64,000 bases of DNA from Coptis chinensis (Eukaryota; Streptophyta; Magnoliopsida; Ranunculales; Ranunculaceae). The position numbers and the translations under genes were made by a program. The stretch is from the NCBI GenBank assembly GCA_015680905.1, contig CM027379.1, forward strand, positions 30,646,501-30,710,500. The letters are read 5' to 3'. Below, in pieces: positions 22,560 through 35,900 of this stretch. The notes under the pieces are model-generated. The model was not told the origin of the DNA and made no database searches. It saw only the letters and a program-made list of their open reading frames with translations. Each line of letters begins with the position of its first letter. The first letter of the stretch is position 1.

Positions 22560-24411
22560 TCCCGGCAATGCATCTGGGAACACTGCTGCAAACTCACTAA
22601 CTACAGGAACAAGCTCGGAAGATTCGAACTTCGGCCCTTGGAGACTAAGACCAGCTAACAATCCGTATCTATCATACTTGAAGTCAGACTTGGTCTTCAC
22701 CACTCGAGATACCGTATTTCTAATCCCCTCAAACACAACCTCAGGCTGTCCCGGTACTCTAAGCGTCACTGTCTTGGCAAAACAATCTACATGGGCATGA
22801 TACTTCCCTAACAAATCCATCCCTACGATGATATCGAAATCTTTTAGGTCCATCACCGTTAGATCGACTATCATCTCCCTATCACCTATCTTTATCACAC
22901 AATGGTGACAAACTTCAAAGAACATAGTTTTCTTTCCTAGAGGAGTAGATAAAATAAGCTTCCTCCCGGTATTAACTACTTCCAACCCAAGAATTTCCAC
23001 CATATTTTTAGCAATGAAAGAATGAGTAGCACCCGTATCAAACAAGACATGCACCTTATGTGTAAACAGACATATCATACCTTCCACCACTTGATCGGTA
23101 GCGCTGATATCTGCCCCCATAGCATTATATACCGTGGCTTCCTCTTGGACTGGAGCAGGATCCATAACCTCTTCCTCTGGCACTAGATAATACACTTTGC
23201 CCTGTGGTCTCTGTTCCACCCCTGAACTGGACTTGGGACAAAACCGCCTGATATGCCCAGCTTCACCGCAACCATAGCAAACCACACTCTCCCTCGATTT
23301 GTGTACTCTGGGTATTACAGATTGCAATCTAGCTCTCTGACCCTGAGGCCTCAAATTCTGCACTGGTGCTCTGGTCTGAGAAGGAGCAGGTACCCTCGGT
23401 GGCCTCTGTGATCCACTCATCGGTCTCATGAATTGGTAGACTCGTCTTTGGCCTAACCACATTCAAACCCACGGTATGCGGTGGTGCCCTCCACTGTGGT
23501 GCCTGCTGAATGACTGGCCTATACATCTGTTGCGACCCTGAACCACTACCTTGGTAAACCTGCCTCTTTCCCGTATCCTGCCTACCCTGAGATGCCGACT
23601 GTCTTACCCTTCCAACCTCTTGCCTCTGTAGCAATAACTGATCATCCACTCTTTCAATACCTTGAGCCCTTCTCACAGCCTCAGCATAAGAATCAATCTG
23701 AAGGACCGACATCTTGCTCTGCATATACGGTTTCAAACCGTCAATGAATTTCCGAGCCTTAGCTTTTTCTGTGGAAATCATCTCCTTCCCGTATCGTGAA
23801 AGAACAGTGAATTTCTCTTCATATTGCCCCACTGTCATGTTTCCTTGTTCTAACTTGAGGAATTCCATTCGCTTCTTAGCTCTCGCCGCTTCGGTAACAT
23901 ACCTCAAAAGGAAGAGTTCCTCAAACTTAGCCCAACTCATAGGAAGCGTCTCCACATCCTTAACAGCGATCCACGGTGTTTGGCTTCACCTCGAGCATGA
24001 AGGCTGACCAAAGTGACTCGTTCCACATCAAGTACACATCATAGAGTCTAGCATACTTTCGACATATCTAGCAACCGATCTTGGCTACTTTAACCTCGGA
24101 TGACCCCACAAATTGGTGGGCGTAGCGATGAAATTTGCAAGTAGAAACCCCGATTGACTTTGCGGCTGGTGGCTCGAACTCCTCAACTCTCGCCACGGTT
24201 GGGGATGCTACCTCGGTGTTCCACCAGGTGGAATAACAGCAGATGCTAAAAGAGGTTGGGGCTCGTTCCGACTAGCCCTCAAACTTTCGATCTCAGCTCT
24301 CATCTCATTTTGTGCTTGAGCCATTTGATTCATCATAGAGAGGAGCCTATCCATTCGGTCCTCCCGACCACGATCCGTAGCATCATCACCACTAGTACTT
24401 TCCGGATCCAT
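22560..24411 (-). pseudogene. gypsy gag, CCHC zinc knuckle and aspartic protease region
   Basis: The start is ATG at 24411 (MDPESTSGDD). A coiled-coil N-terminus ends near 24208. The frame is lost between about 24200 and 23955, then resumes with the gag core (FEELFLLRYVTEAARAKK, MTVGQYEEKFTVLSRYGKEM). A shift near 23400 leads to a second frame with the zinc knuckle CYGCGEAGHIRRFC, then the protease active site DTGATHSFIA and GMDLLGKYHAHVDC. At least two frameshifts break what should be one polyprotein. All motifs are typical of Tekay/Del chromoviruses. Confidence 0.85.
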
Positions 24412-24807
24412 GGTGACTATTCTGCACATACACAAAGAGCCAACTCAGTGTATGATACATTAGAGAGAATTTCTCAAAATTATGCAAGAGCATAGGCCGC
24501 GCCCTATTGAATTCACATGCATAGAATGGCGTGAGTAGAATTTCAAGAGATGAGTGCGTGTCGCTCGAGGGTAAGGCTTAGGCAAGCGGTCGCCGCCCTC
24601 GAAATGAAAAATTCACTCCGACCCTAATGGTGTCCGATTCGTCAAATTCCTCCGACCGTGTCCACACTCTCGACATTGCTAAACTAGTATTAACGCTTAA
24701 CGCATTACTAACTAGGGGGTAGTGTATCTAGGGTTTATCGGTTTCGATGAAACTTTAGAAGCGCGTCGCGACGAAGTCCCCACTTCGTTCTCGAGGACGG
24801 ATCTAAT

Positions 24808-24831
24808 AGTGGACGCTCGATACCCGTTTTC
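24808..24831 (-). promoter_or_regulatory. Degenerate primer binding site of the gypsy element
   Basis: Just inside the 5' LTR the minus strand reads GGGTATCGAGCG. This resembles the initiator-methionine tRNA complement TGGTATCAGAGC with one base missing and one changed. Confidence 0.55.
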
Positions 24832-27800
24832 TGTCGCTCGAGACCCAACACACATCAGGGGCGTGGAATGAATCTCGAGGCGGACACCCATCCCGATTCT
24901 ACGAAATTTCTGCAGAGTTTCCTTTGTTTGATCGACGTTCGTAAACCCTAAAAACCTGTCATAACCTGTCATAAACCCTGGACATCTTATAATTCCCTTC
25001 CAACAACCATACATACATCCAACAACCATATATACTACACTTAACTCTAACTACTCTGAGGGGATATGGCGATATAACTACAAAACAAGGAGAACGGATT
25101 TGCCAAATACGATTATTACATCAAAATGACCTAGCTCTCTATATATACAACAAAAGAAGGAACTATCTCTATACATCCAAAGAAAAGAGCTAGGCTCATT
25201 ATATACAGCAAAAGAATAACCTAGGTCATCTCTATACAGTCCAAAATATAAACTTGACCACGCCTCTCGTCAAGCATGGGGAAATCCTCCCCAAATCACC
25301 ATACCCGTCATCACTAGGGTTAGGGAAACCCCCTCCGCGAAACAAATGCTGAAATGTTAAGTAGGATGAGCAAACAACTATGCCCGATGAAACTCACATA
25401 ACCAATAAATAGCTACTTATAGAAAACATTTAAAACATGCGGGGTTTCTATAATAGTATTCAAATATTGTGACTATGTATATATACATCACTAACTAGCG
25501 TAAATCATATCGGCATGCTTCATTGATATACAAAATATAGTTTTCACAATCAGCATACAACCATATTGTGGCCATTTGCATCCTATTAGAATGGTGAGGG
25601 AGATGCGGTACTCAAATGATCCGCGAGGCAATCTCGGTTCAAGATGCTTCCCGGTGTGAACCATGCATGCGTTGTTTTCGATTTTACCGTGAGGGAGCTG
25701 AAATGCGTTGTTGTGTTCGTACACACAAAATCCCCAAAGCTTTTAGGGCTCGGGTGGGCCACTGTGACCCACGACCCCCATACGGGGCTGTCACCTAACT
25801 TACGGTGGTCAACCGTTCGACGACCGCAGATCGCTTTCGGGATCACGACGCAGCATCCGAGTGGACTAAACTCTCACTCACGGCGCCTAAACCTCATCGA
25901 GGTAACATGTAACCCCACTCAAGCTAATCACCATACAAAGCGTGACACTACAAGCATGGTTATCTAGAAAAGTAGAAAAGGAATTCGGACTACATCCGGT
26001 GATGCATCCCTTTAAAGGTGGCCCACCACCTCGAAGGTGTACACCACCGGTTGGAATCCTAGAACTGCCGTCTCAGGGAATCGCGACACGGTTCCTTCTT
26101 TATAGGAATTCCACGGTTCCTTTTCTAAATCTCCTCGTGATAAACATAGTAATATCTATATATATATACTCATTATTACCGATTATTTTCAAATACTCTA
26201 GTTACATATCTAGTTTTTCTTTTAAAAGCTGTTGATTATATAGGTGTGAGTTCACGGATTTCGAAATCGAAGCGGAACAACCTATGACTCCCAAACGGGC
26301 GATCATAGTAAATAACAACCGATGATTCCCAAACGGCTAATCATCGTAAAATAACACGACCATCCGGGACCAATCGAACTTCGCACCTAGTTACAAACAA
26401 CCGGGTAATCCTTACCCGATTACAAAATCCATCTCTCTGTCTCCCCATCGAGGACAAGAGACGCGAACCTTTCCCAAAACCAGTTTTCACTTTTAACCGA
26501 AAACAATCCCTCGCTACCCCGATTTTCTGAGAAAACCATTTCACGCGAAAGCTATCCATATACTTAATTCATATCGAGGAAAACTACAATGCAAAACATG
26601 AATATCATATATACATGCATGGTTGATACATAAAACTATTTCTTAACATTTTAAACAACTCAAATCATGCATGAAAATAAGCGGACCATATATTGGTATG
26701 TAGGTTCCTACCTTAGCAAGCTCCGTTCTCCTCAAGCCCACTTAACTTGAATCAAGCTCGCTTAAGCTGAATCCCCTCATTATTTACTCCTACACATCAT
26801 ATATATATCGTCGACCATTAGAAATTATCGAACGAGCGAGAATTCTTATATAGCGTAAGTCGAGAAGAATCTCGACACTCTAATTTGGTTTCGAATTATT
26901 ATTTTTTTATCTAACTACCGTTAACAGAGCTACAGGCCATTTCTGGCACTGTTACTCTGACAGTCTCTACTGCTATTTCAGCCATGGCAGGCCCTCATAT
27001 CTACGCCAATCCTATTCTATCCCAATTCCCAGTCCAAATTCAACTACAACCCATTCTCCACTTCTCAATTAACATTAATTCAATTAATAAAATCAGTGGG
27101 TGTTCTTATCCCTCGATCACTACTCAATCAACTCTTATACAGTTATAAATCGACATAAATTCATTGAAATTGTAATGAATAATCAAATTCTTACCGAGTC
27201 AGCAAGCAACAATCGCTCCTAGCTCGCAGCTCCACCAAAATTGCTCCACACTAGCGCCTCCAACCGAGCTACTGCCGCGGTACATCACCCCCAACCCAAT
27301 TAATTACATCAATACATCACAAGTTATCGCTATCGAGTTTAAATTATTTGATGGAGGCGAAATCACTCACCTTTCACTTCAATTTCGCTTGGTATGCTCG
27401 AAATTCCCTAGCTTCCAAATTACATCTTTGCCGAATTCTACAACCACCCCATTCAAATGTCTTCAGTAACATATCCAATCCATTGAAACGAGTTTAAACT
27501 AATTGTTTGAAACCAAATTACTCACCTTTCGTAAAAACACGACGCAATTCAATTAAATTTTTCGAATCCACCACTGTTTCACTCCACTCAAACTCGTCCA
27601 CTGCTACTGCCGACCTTCAACACCCACAATACACTCCATTAAAATCGAGATATCAATTCCATCAACAATTTAAATCAAATCAGCACATATATACGAAATC
27701 GCACTCACCTGTCTTTGCGATCCGGCGAACTTCCAGAAATTTTTGTATCTCCACCTTCGAATTCACGGTTTCTAAGGTTTGGGGTTTCAATTTCTTGTTT

Positions 27801-28458
27801 GAATCGATTGAAGAGGAACTACCCCAACTGCCGCCGCGATTTGGCTTCGAGATGCTCAATTTTTTAAGAGATTTCGAATTCTCTCATTTGGGTTTAGTGT
27901 CTATAGGTTTGGGTGTGAAGAATTTATGGTTGGATCGATGTGAATGGAGAGGATTTTGGTTTCTCTCTCCTAGGTTTTGGTTACTGTCGAATTGGGGAAG
28001 AAGAAGTGCGATTTTTGTGTTTTCGCAATTTCGGTTTTTCTATTTTTGGGCCGCGATATATTTAGGCCCAAGCCCAATATATCCTGATTAGACTTAACGT
28101 CCTACTTAGACTCCTAACCACTAACGAATTTGACGTCGCGTCGTAATTATTTCTCCGGCTCATCCCGCTAAATTTAATCTTCCATATTCTATCTCTCCGC
28201 AGGCTATAATAATAACTCACTCCTCGTGGCGTAAGTCGTTAACTTCGTGCCCGACCGCAATTTAAAACCGCTAAACCGGCCTTTTGTCAAATTTTCGTAT
28301 ATGGATCGCTTACCTAACGCGGACTTATGAGTCGGAGTTAAGTTCGAAAGAAGTTACATTATGGGTGAAAAATAAACCCGACGACCAATTTACAGAACGG
28401 CCCTAGAGTTGATATGAAATTTACAAAAATACCCTTAATAATAATTCAGGACTTTACA
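24832..28458 (-). repeat. 5' LTR of the gypsy chromovirus
   Basis: 3627 bp. The plus-strand left end is TGTCGCTCGAGACCC and the right end CAGGACTTTACA. This copy should carry the promoter for the minus-strand gag-pol transcript. It is the partner of 16035-19660. Confidence 0.95.
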
Positions 28459-31400
28459 TCAATAGAGCAACCAACGTTGATCTCATCCTCATTCTCCTCC
28501 TCATGGTAGTCTCTTTCAGGAGCCCTCAATGTTATTGACCATCTTGGGTCGAGCTGGTCGGGTACATAAAATACTTGCTTGGCTTGGGAGGCCAGAACAA
28601 AAGAGTCTGATTTATGGACTATTCTACCAAGATCAACATATGTGAAACCCAATTCATCCACTTTGACGCCATTTCTGCTGTCAACCCAATCACACTTGAA
28701 TACTGGGACTTTAAGCGTCATATAGTCAAGCAACCATATTTCTTGAATAACACCGTAATAACACATCTCCGAAATGACTGGGTTTTTATCCTTGGCACTA
28801 GCAATTTGCATTGTTGAAGCCACTAAGCTTACACCACTATTACGGTTTTACTAGTGATGCTTCATGAGCCTTTGTATGAAAGAGAAAACCCGCCAATAAC
28901 ATAGCGGAGCATTTTATAACGTCTCGACGAGGTCCTTGAGCTACAACTTTCAAGATGTCTGAGAGATCGTTCCCGGGAATCATTTCCTCTTCCTCAACCT
29001 GCTTTTGCAGGTTTTGGGAACTTGTTAGTCACATTTATAATATGGTATTAAATGTGATGCAAGTTCAATTAGTATACCATTTTACGAAGCCAGTAAATAA
29101 AGGTGCGGTGGTGCTCATCTTGTAGCCATTTCGCTGACCTAAGGGGATTACTACGTCTTAGGTGCTCCATATGCTTCCTACAAAGACATAATTAGGAAAA
29201 TACAGTAACCATCAAACTGTCCAAATTAAGCAAGAAACTTTCATAGTTTCTTGTAGACGACATTGTTAGGTATAATTAATGCCGACTTACTTAATATAAA
29301 GTTGTACATCATCTGTGTTTTGCAAAACACATTGATGCGCTTGCTCCCAAGAGTATTGTTCCACTCCAACAACCTTCGTACCACCAAGAGGCTTCCCGTT
29401 GGATATTGTATCTTTTTTTTCTTTGTTGTTGGTATCCATGTTTCTTCCTAAAGGAACTCCCACGGTTTGCGGACTGATAAGTACTTTCGAGAAGAAACTC
29501 TACGACTTCCTCAACAAGATAATTTTCTGCAATGCATCATACGGACGATTTCAATTTGAACATATCCCTTCAATATCTTCATGAATCTAAAATTTAATAC
29601 ATATAAGAGTTAGAAAAAGGGGAAGCTTCGTTGAATTATTGAAAAATATAAGAAATTAGCTTGTACTTGCCTCTCAAATGGATACATCCACGAAAAGAAT
29701 CTTGGACCACAAAGCTCGACCTCATGTACAAGATGAATTGTGAGATGCACCATAATGTCAAAAATGATGGTGGAAAATACATTTCCAGCAAACACAATGT
29801 AACCGCCAAATTGTCTTGGATTTCCGCAACTTAGACACATCCACCACTTTGGCAAAAAGAACTGAAGAAGAAACCGCGACCTAATGATGGCATATCTCAC
29901 ATGTTTTGGCAACACCGATCATTATAGCCACTGGAAGAAGTTGTTGCATCAATGTATGATCATGAGACTTGAGACCGTACAATTTCAAATCTTGCACCGA
30001 CGCAGCGATGCGGAAATTGAACAATATCCATCGGCACTTTCAGCTCAAGCAAAGTATTGCAAACTTTTGCTTTCTCCTCTCTAGTTAATGTATGGCATGC
30101 TGGTGGAAGGTAAGTTCGATTTCCTCTTGTTTCTGGTGCCAGTTCTTTCCTAATATTCATCTCAACAAGGTCAAGACGACTTTTAAGGTCATCCTTCGTT
30201 TTATATTTCATGTTGAGAAGTGTGCCAATAATATTATCACAAACATTCTTCTCAATATGCATAACATCCAAATTGTACCGTACAAGCAGAAATTCCCAAT
30301 ATTCGAGCTCAAAAAATATGGACTTCTTCTTCCAACAAGTTCTACTTTCGCTTTCATTAGTCGAGGCAAGCCGCTTCCTCTTTCGTGTATCTGACTTTTC
30401 ATTGGATGCCTTTGACTTCCTTTTTGATGCTTTTGGCTTCATAATCACCAAAAAAAAATTTCCCCATTTGACTCGGATCCCCTTGACCTTTCCCCAAAAT
30501 CTTCTTCCCAGTTAACAGCTCTGGACTTGATCGACATTCTTGCTGCCCATTAAACCCCTTTCTTTGCTTCCTAAACCGATGGTTTTGGAAGCCACTTTTC
30601 GATGTGCTTGATATATGTTTTATTGAATGTTTCAATCTAATGGAATCTGTTTCTTCACCGCAAATTTGGACAAAAGCAAAATACCCCTTGACGCTACAAC
30701 CAGCTAAATTTCCTAACGCGGGAAAATCATTAATTGTCCACATTAGTACAGCCCTTAATGTAAAAGATTGCTGCTTGTAGGCATCAAAAGTCTGAGGTAA
30801 ATGTCAATATCATTACCCGGCTGTCGTGGACCTGATATCAACATTGTCAACATCAAAAATTTTCTCTTCATACACAACCATGGAGGAAGATTGTAAGTGA
30901 CCAACATAACGGGCCAACAACTATGCCTACTGCTAAGGTTACTATGTGGATTGATTCCATCTGTCGAAAGAGCTAATCGTAGATTCCTTGGTTCTGAAGC
31001 AAAAGTTGGCCACAACTTATCGATCTCTTTCCACGAAGGAGAATCAGCAGGATGACACATTTGACCATCAATTACTTCTCTCTCATTTGCATGCCATACC
31101 AAATCTTTTGTTGTCTGAGCCGATTGAAACATCTTTACAAATCTTGGGATAGGTGAAAAGTACCACAATGCTTTTGCAGGCGCTTTACCCTTGTTTTCTT
31201 GGTATCTTGACGCTCCACAAGTCGGACAAGTAGTTCTAGACTTGTACTCCTTACCTCTATAAAGTATACAATCATTGGGACATGCATGCATTTTCTCAGA
31301 TCGCATTCCAAACGTAGACAAAATATCTCTAGCGTTGGACATGGATTTTGGCAACTCATTAATTTCGGAAGGGCTTTTCGAACAACTTCAATAAAAGGCT

Positions 31401-31905
31401 AAAACTCTTTGTCCGACCACCCGCTTCTTGCTTTCAAATTGAACATTTCGACAAGGAATGACAACTTTGTAAATGTTTTGCAACCTTTGTACAATGAGGC
31501 TTCTCCGCATCTTCAAGCAACTTACAAAGTTTTTCAGGGATCCCGATTGAAATGCTCATATGCATCCTCAACCATTCTAGTTGTGTCGCAAAATCATCGG
31601 GGATCTCAAAATCTTGAGAAAGAGGTTGACATGTACTACCACTTCAAGGGTGATCACTAGGAGAATCTTCCCCATGCAATATCCATGTTGTATAGGTTTC
31701 TTCAAAACCCGTTTTCATATAGATGATTTTTATCTCCACCAAAGTCCGGTGTTGATTATTCCCACAAAGCGAGCATGGGCATCTTATCCAATGAAGCATC
31801 TTCGGCCTACACTCTTTTCAAGCACATTTAAGAAAGTACAAGACCGCTGCCGAATTAGATTCGTTACTCTATCCATAGTCATCCGGGACCTATCCATTCT
31901 TATTC
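28459..31905 (-). pseudogene. TNP2 (TNPD-type) CACTA transposase, damaged
   Basis: Main transposase of the CACTA element, read leftwards. N-terminal transposase-associated region about 31905-31400 (TNLIRQRSCTFLNVLEK, then frame changes). TNP2 core 31354-30400: ILSTFGMRSEKMHACPNDCI, CPTCGASRY, LALSTDGINPHSNLSSRHSC; then 30451-29960: LDVMHIEKNVCDNIIGTLLN. DUF4218-like 29915-29600: FDIMVHLTIHLVHEVELCGP and WMYPFERQ. Further on come GKPLGGTKVVGVEQYSWEQA (about 29400-29340) and HMEHLRRSNPLRSAKWLQDE (about 29160-29100). DUF4216 lies at 28823-28464. Several frameshifts and stops lie in the N-terminal third, and a gypsy element splits the last exon, so it is not expected to be functional. Confidence 0.85.
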
Positions 31906-32049
31906 CTATTGCAAGTAAACAAAAACCTAAAACCCCATAAAGATAAGTCATTTTAAACACCGTAACCACAAAATAAAAACAAGCATGTAGCATACTACAT
32001 GGAGCTACATAAAAGTACAAAGAAAAGTTCAGAGAACTGAATGCAGAAA

Positions 32050-32980
32050 ACAATACCTAGCAAGAATACTGGTTTCCACTCAAGTCCTTACACGTACTAT
32101 TCTCAAGAACTCCAAGATCTTTCCCAAGAATCTGCAAGACAAAGGAAGAATGTTTACAATAACTCTCAAGTTACTTACTGCAATTACTACTTTGGCAATC
32201 TCAAATCAAGCTTATGACTTAAAGTGGTCTAACAGTAGAGTTCAGCTGCTTATAAGGTTCTCAAACGTCAAACCTACTGTGATGACCAGTCTATTTTCTT
32301 AATTTTCTACTTGTTTGAAGTCCACATTTTCTTGATCATTTTAAGTCTGTTGGAAGTAGTAGGCAATGGATATCCATGGTGACTTCACATACAAATTAAC
32401 ACGCATTACTATATCTATATCATTGCATCACTCTAGACCATTCAGTTTTAGGTAGCATCTAGCTTATAGCTAAAATCCAAACGTCATATATCAGTAGTGT
32501 TCTTGATCAAGCAACAGAGTGCAATACATTTCAGTTGTATTATTAACTTTTAAAACAGTTTTAAAGAAGGGATCATTGCATAGAGGTGCAGAATATATTC
32601 TCTTGAATTACCCACAACGAACCAACAAGACAACTCAAGTCTCTGTCAAGCCTTACCACCCAATTGCCAGAGAACTAATTTAGGAGATATATATATATAT
32701 ATATAATAGTATATTTTATAATAATGGTATTTATAAATGACTACTATTCTCAATACCCTATACAATATGCACCACTTTAGATAAAAAGAGAGTTATAACT
32801 AATGGTATTTATGACTACTCTATTAATGACTACTATTATATAATCATGGTATTTATAACTTCAAACATACTATTCTATAGTTATAAATAACTCTAACTGA
32901 TGACTATTCCATAAATAGAATTCAAATAACAACTCAAAATCCCCTATAGAAGTATTCCATAAATAACTTAGGTTCTCCAA
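32050..32980. other. AT-rich 5' region of the CACTA TNP2 gene
   Basis: No gene seen. It contains a short (TA)n run at 32689-32705 and loosely repeated TAATGGTATTTATAACTAC-like units (32715-32900). It may hold the TNP2 promoter, but nothing specific can be pinned down. Confidence 0.4.
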
Positions 32981-35900
32981 GTTGCCTCCCACAGCTTATT
33001 AAGTCTGCCTTCTCGAAACCTAGGAATTCTTAAACCTGGCTTTAACCCGACAGGGAAGTAGCAAGAAAGAGCAACGCAACCCGATAGCTTCAAATTTTGC
33101 ATTATCCCCTCGCAGCCTTATCCTCTTAGCATCCGAGGGACGACAAGCAAAAAGAAAACCAGGAGTGATTCCTTTTGGATTCCCTCACTCATCTAGTGAG
33201 GACTGTAAGAAGAGGGATACTTGGGCAAAAGAAAGAGCTTTCAAATGGTTATTGATCAACCAACTCTCAAAACAAGAAGGAGCAGTTAAAGCTTGCGCTT
33301 ACGCCGCTTAACTCATCGAGGGGGCACTCACTAACCTAAAGCACTTAAGCAAAGCAGCGTTCGGCTTCTAGCAAGGAAGCCTTTCACTCACAAAGGAGCT
33401 ACTTGCCTTTTCGAAGGAGATATCGAAGGCAAGCCTCATCCGAGCTAATGTTGCTTAAGTTTCGCCATTCCTTCGGGCAAGCATCGGAAAACAAGAGATC
33501 TCTATCACCGTGGAAGGCAACTTGGAGAACCTAAGCTAGCAACTGGTTGGACAACTAGCAGCTTTCTCAAACGAAGTTCAAACTCTAAGAACCACTTACT
33601 TTTAGGAAATTGGAGGCATGAATACATCAGCTAGTCGCGGCAGAGGCTTCACTTTCCAAACAACTCAATAAGTGGGAGAACTGTGGCAAAGCTTAAGCCG
33701 GGAGATATTCAGGTCGGGCTTATCAATACAGTTCCAACCCTCACTATGAGGAAAGTGGGAATCAAAGCATTCGCTAAAAGAGTAGATGCTACTAAACGAT
33801 CAACCTACTAGCAAAAGACCGAAAAGCCACCGGGGGCCGAACTCACGAGGGGTTTGAGGGTCTGTTGGATAGATAAAGCGAGGAGCTATAAGGACTATGC
33901 TTACTTAGCAAACCAGGTAAGAAGATAAGAGGCAGAGAAAGCCAAGAGAAAAACACTTGATAGCTCGCTCGCCCGCCTTAGTGGAAGCAAGGACTAGAAA
34001 TACCTAAGAGTGATATTCGCTCGATACTAGCTCCCCAATCCGAAGCTACGGTATCAAACAAAAGGTCAATCCTAACATGTAAGCTTCTTTATACCCTATA
34101 AAGTATACCACACTTTAGAGTCAAAGAAATATCTAATTGTAGATGAAATACCAATACTAACTATATCATAGTATAGAGAAAAAAAAAACAGCTCTCATGT
34201 TAACGATCTTCAAACCACCGAGCTACCAGTATCAAACAAAGTAAAATCCTAACATGTAAGCTTCTTTATACCCTCTACAAGTATGCCACACATTAGAGTA
34301 AAACATCCCTCATGGTAACGAACTGAAAAGCTCCCACCTGTTAACAAACTTCAAACCGCCTACCATGAACGGTATCCATCTTTTTGTATTAAGTTTTCGG
34401 GTTCTAAAAAGAAGAAAAAGGTAAATCTTTTACCTTTCCTTCATCCCGTGTCCCAGTCAAATTAGAACCTATAGCCTGTACTAAACAGTGTCTAAGGTCT
34501 CTTTTCAAGAGATTACTCTACAAAAAGGAAGGTCTACACAGCAAGGATAAGCATTGCAATCCGAACTTAGACTTAAATAAAATGGTTCCTCATATTCAAA
34601 CACTAGATGTTTAGCCTGTCACAACAGGTTGTTGTATAGTTAGGACTACTGAGTCCTAGGGTAAGGCACTGAGAGCGGATACAAGCTTCTCTAAATTATT
34701 TCGTATATAAACAAACGCTCGTTTCGGACTATAAGTATTATATTACAAATATAACTCAACCCTTACTGACGAGTTACTTTCTCCTTTAACACAGTTCTTC
34801 TGCCAGCACCTCTGATAGTAGCTATTTTTATAGAATCCTGCAACAATGGCAATTTATCTTTAGTAGAAATTCATTTCGTTCAAAAAGAAGCCACAAACGA
34901 AGTAAGGGCTGCTAAACCTATATAGCTATTTCTTCAGTGTAATCTTAGCTTTCCTGACTTAAAGTAGTTGTCAGCTAAGCCACTGGATGGTTGACCGGCT
35001 TCAATGACATGGGTGAGGATCGTAACCTCTCGCGGGAGGCTTAGACCAATTACCCCATTCATAAACCGCCGGGAGGTGACCAATGAACGGAATCTTATCC
35101 GCGATAGAAGGTGTATACTTCGGATACCGGTAGGGCAACACAGCCCCTCCCTCGGCTCCTCCATCTGTGTAATCAATCAATCGATTTTAAGCTCTGCAAA
35201 TCCAAAGCTATCTGTTTCAAGCTCTGCAAATCCAAAGCTATCTGTTTCAAGCTCTCTTGTGAATGAAAAACGACTTTTAGTCTTCCATAGGTTCGCGTGA
35301 AGTCAATCTTTCCATAGTGAGGGTACTCAAGCAAAGGGTCACTAAATCACCGGGCCGCTAATTTATGATGAAAAACGCTCAAGCTATAAATAAACCCTTC
35401 GACACGAGCTAATAATCCCAACTATGCGCGAGGCTTTAGTCTCGGTTGTTCAAATTCTAACGGATAGCCCTAATACTTTTACGTTATTCTCTTCCCATGA
35501 GTGAAAGACATCGTTGCCTAGGAGCTTTAGCCGTTCATTCCGGATGTTCCATATGAAAATATTGGAGATTCACTTAAATCAACTAGGTCCTATTCATAGT
35601 CTAGGTCGCATGTCTTACTGCATACCACATTATAGAGACAATCCAGCAGCAAGTAGTACATTTTTAAGATTCGGCGCAGATGCTCAGTTTAAACCAGATG
35701 CACAACTACTTACTACTCAATTGATCCAAGGACCAGTATATCAAAGTTTCTACTATGTTGACTTGCTCCCTTGACTACCCACCTGGGACATTTGGAATTA
35801 GAAGTGATGGTAAAGGTGGTGCGTCGTCCTTGACGATGGAAGCCCTTTAGCTTTTATGGAACAGAGGCCTATGATTCCGTGAAAATGGCTCGGCATGGTA

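Larger units (their letters stand above)
16030..28463 (-). mobile_element. Ty3/gypsy chromovirus LTR retrotransposon (Tekay/Del type), full length with 5-bp TSD
   Basis: The element proper is 16035-28458 (12.4 kb), flanked by TCAAT at 16030-16034 and 28459-28463. Two LTRs of 3626 and 3627 bp bound an internal region read on the minus strand. The order is gag, protease, RT, RNase H, integrase, chromodomain, which defines a chromovirus. The polypurine tract with the GAGGACGAAATT motif lies just inside the 3' LTR, and a degenerate initiator-Met primer site lies just inside the 5' LTR. The coding region has repeated frameshifts, so this copy looks inactive unless those are assembly errors. It sits inside the CACTA TNP2 gene. 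Confidence 0.95.

Noticed and set aside
30092-30515. Overlapping plus-strand frames across the TNP2 gene
   Set aside because: Antisense shadows of transposase coding sequence.
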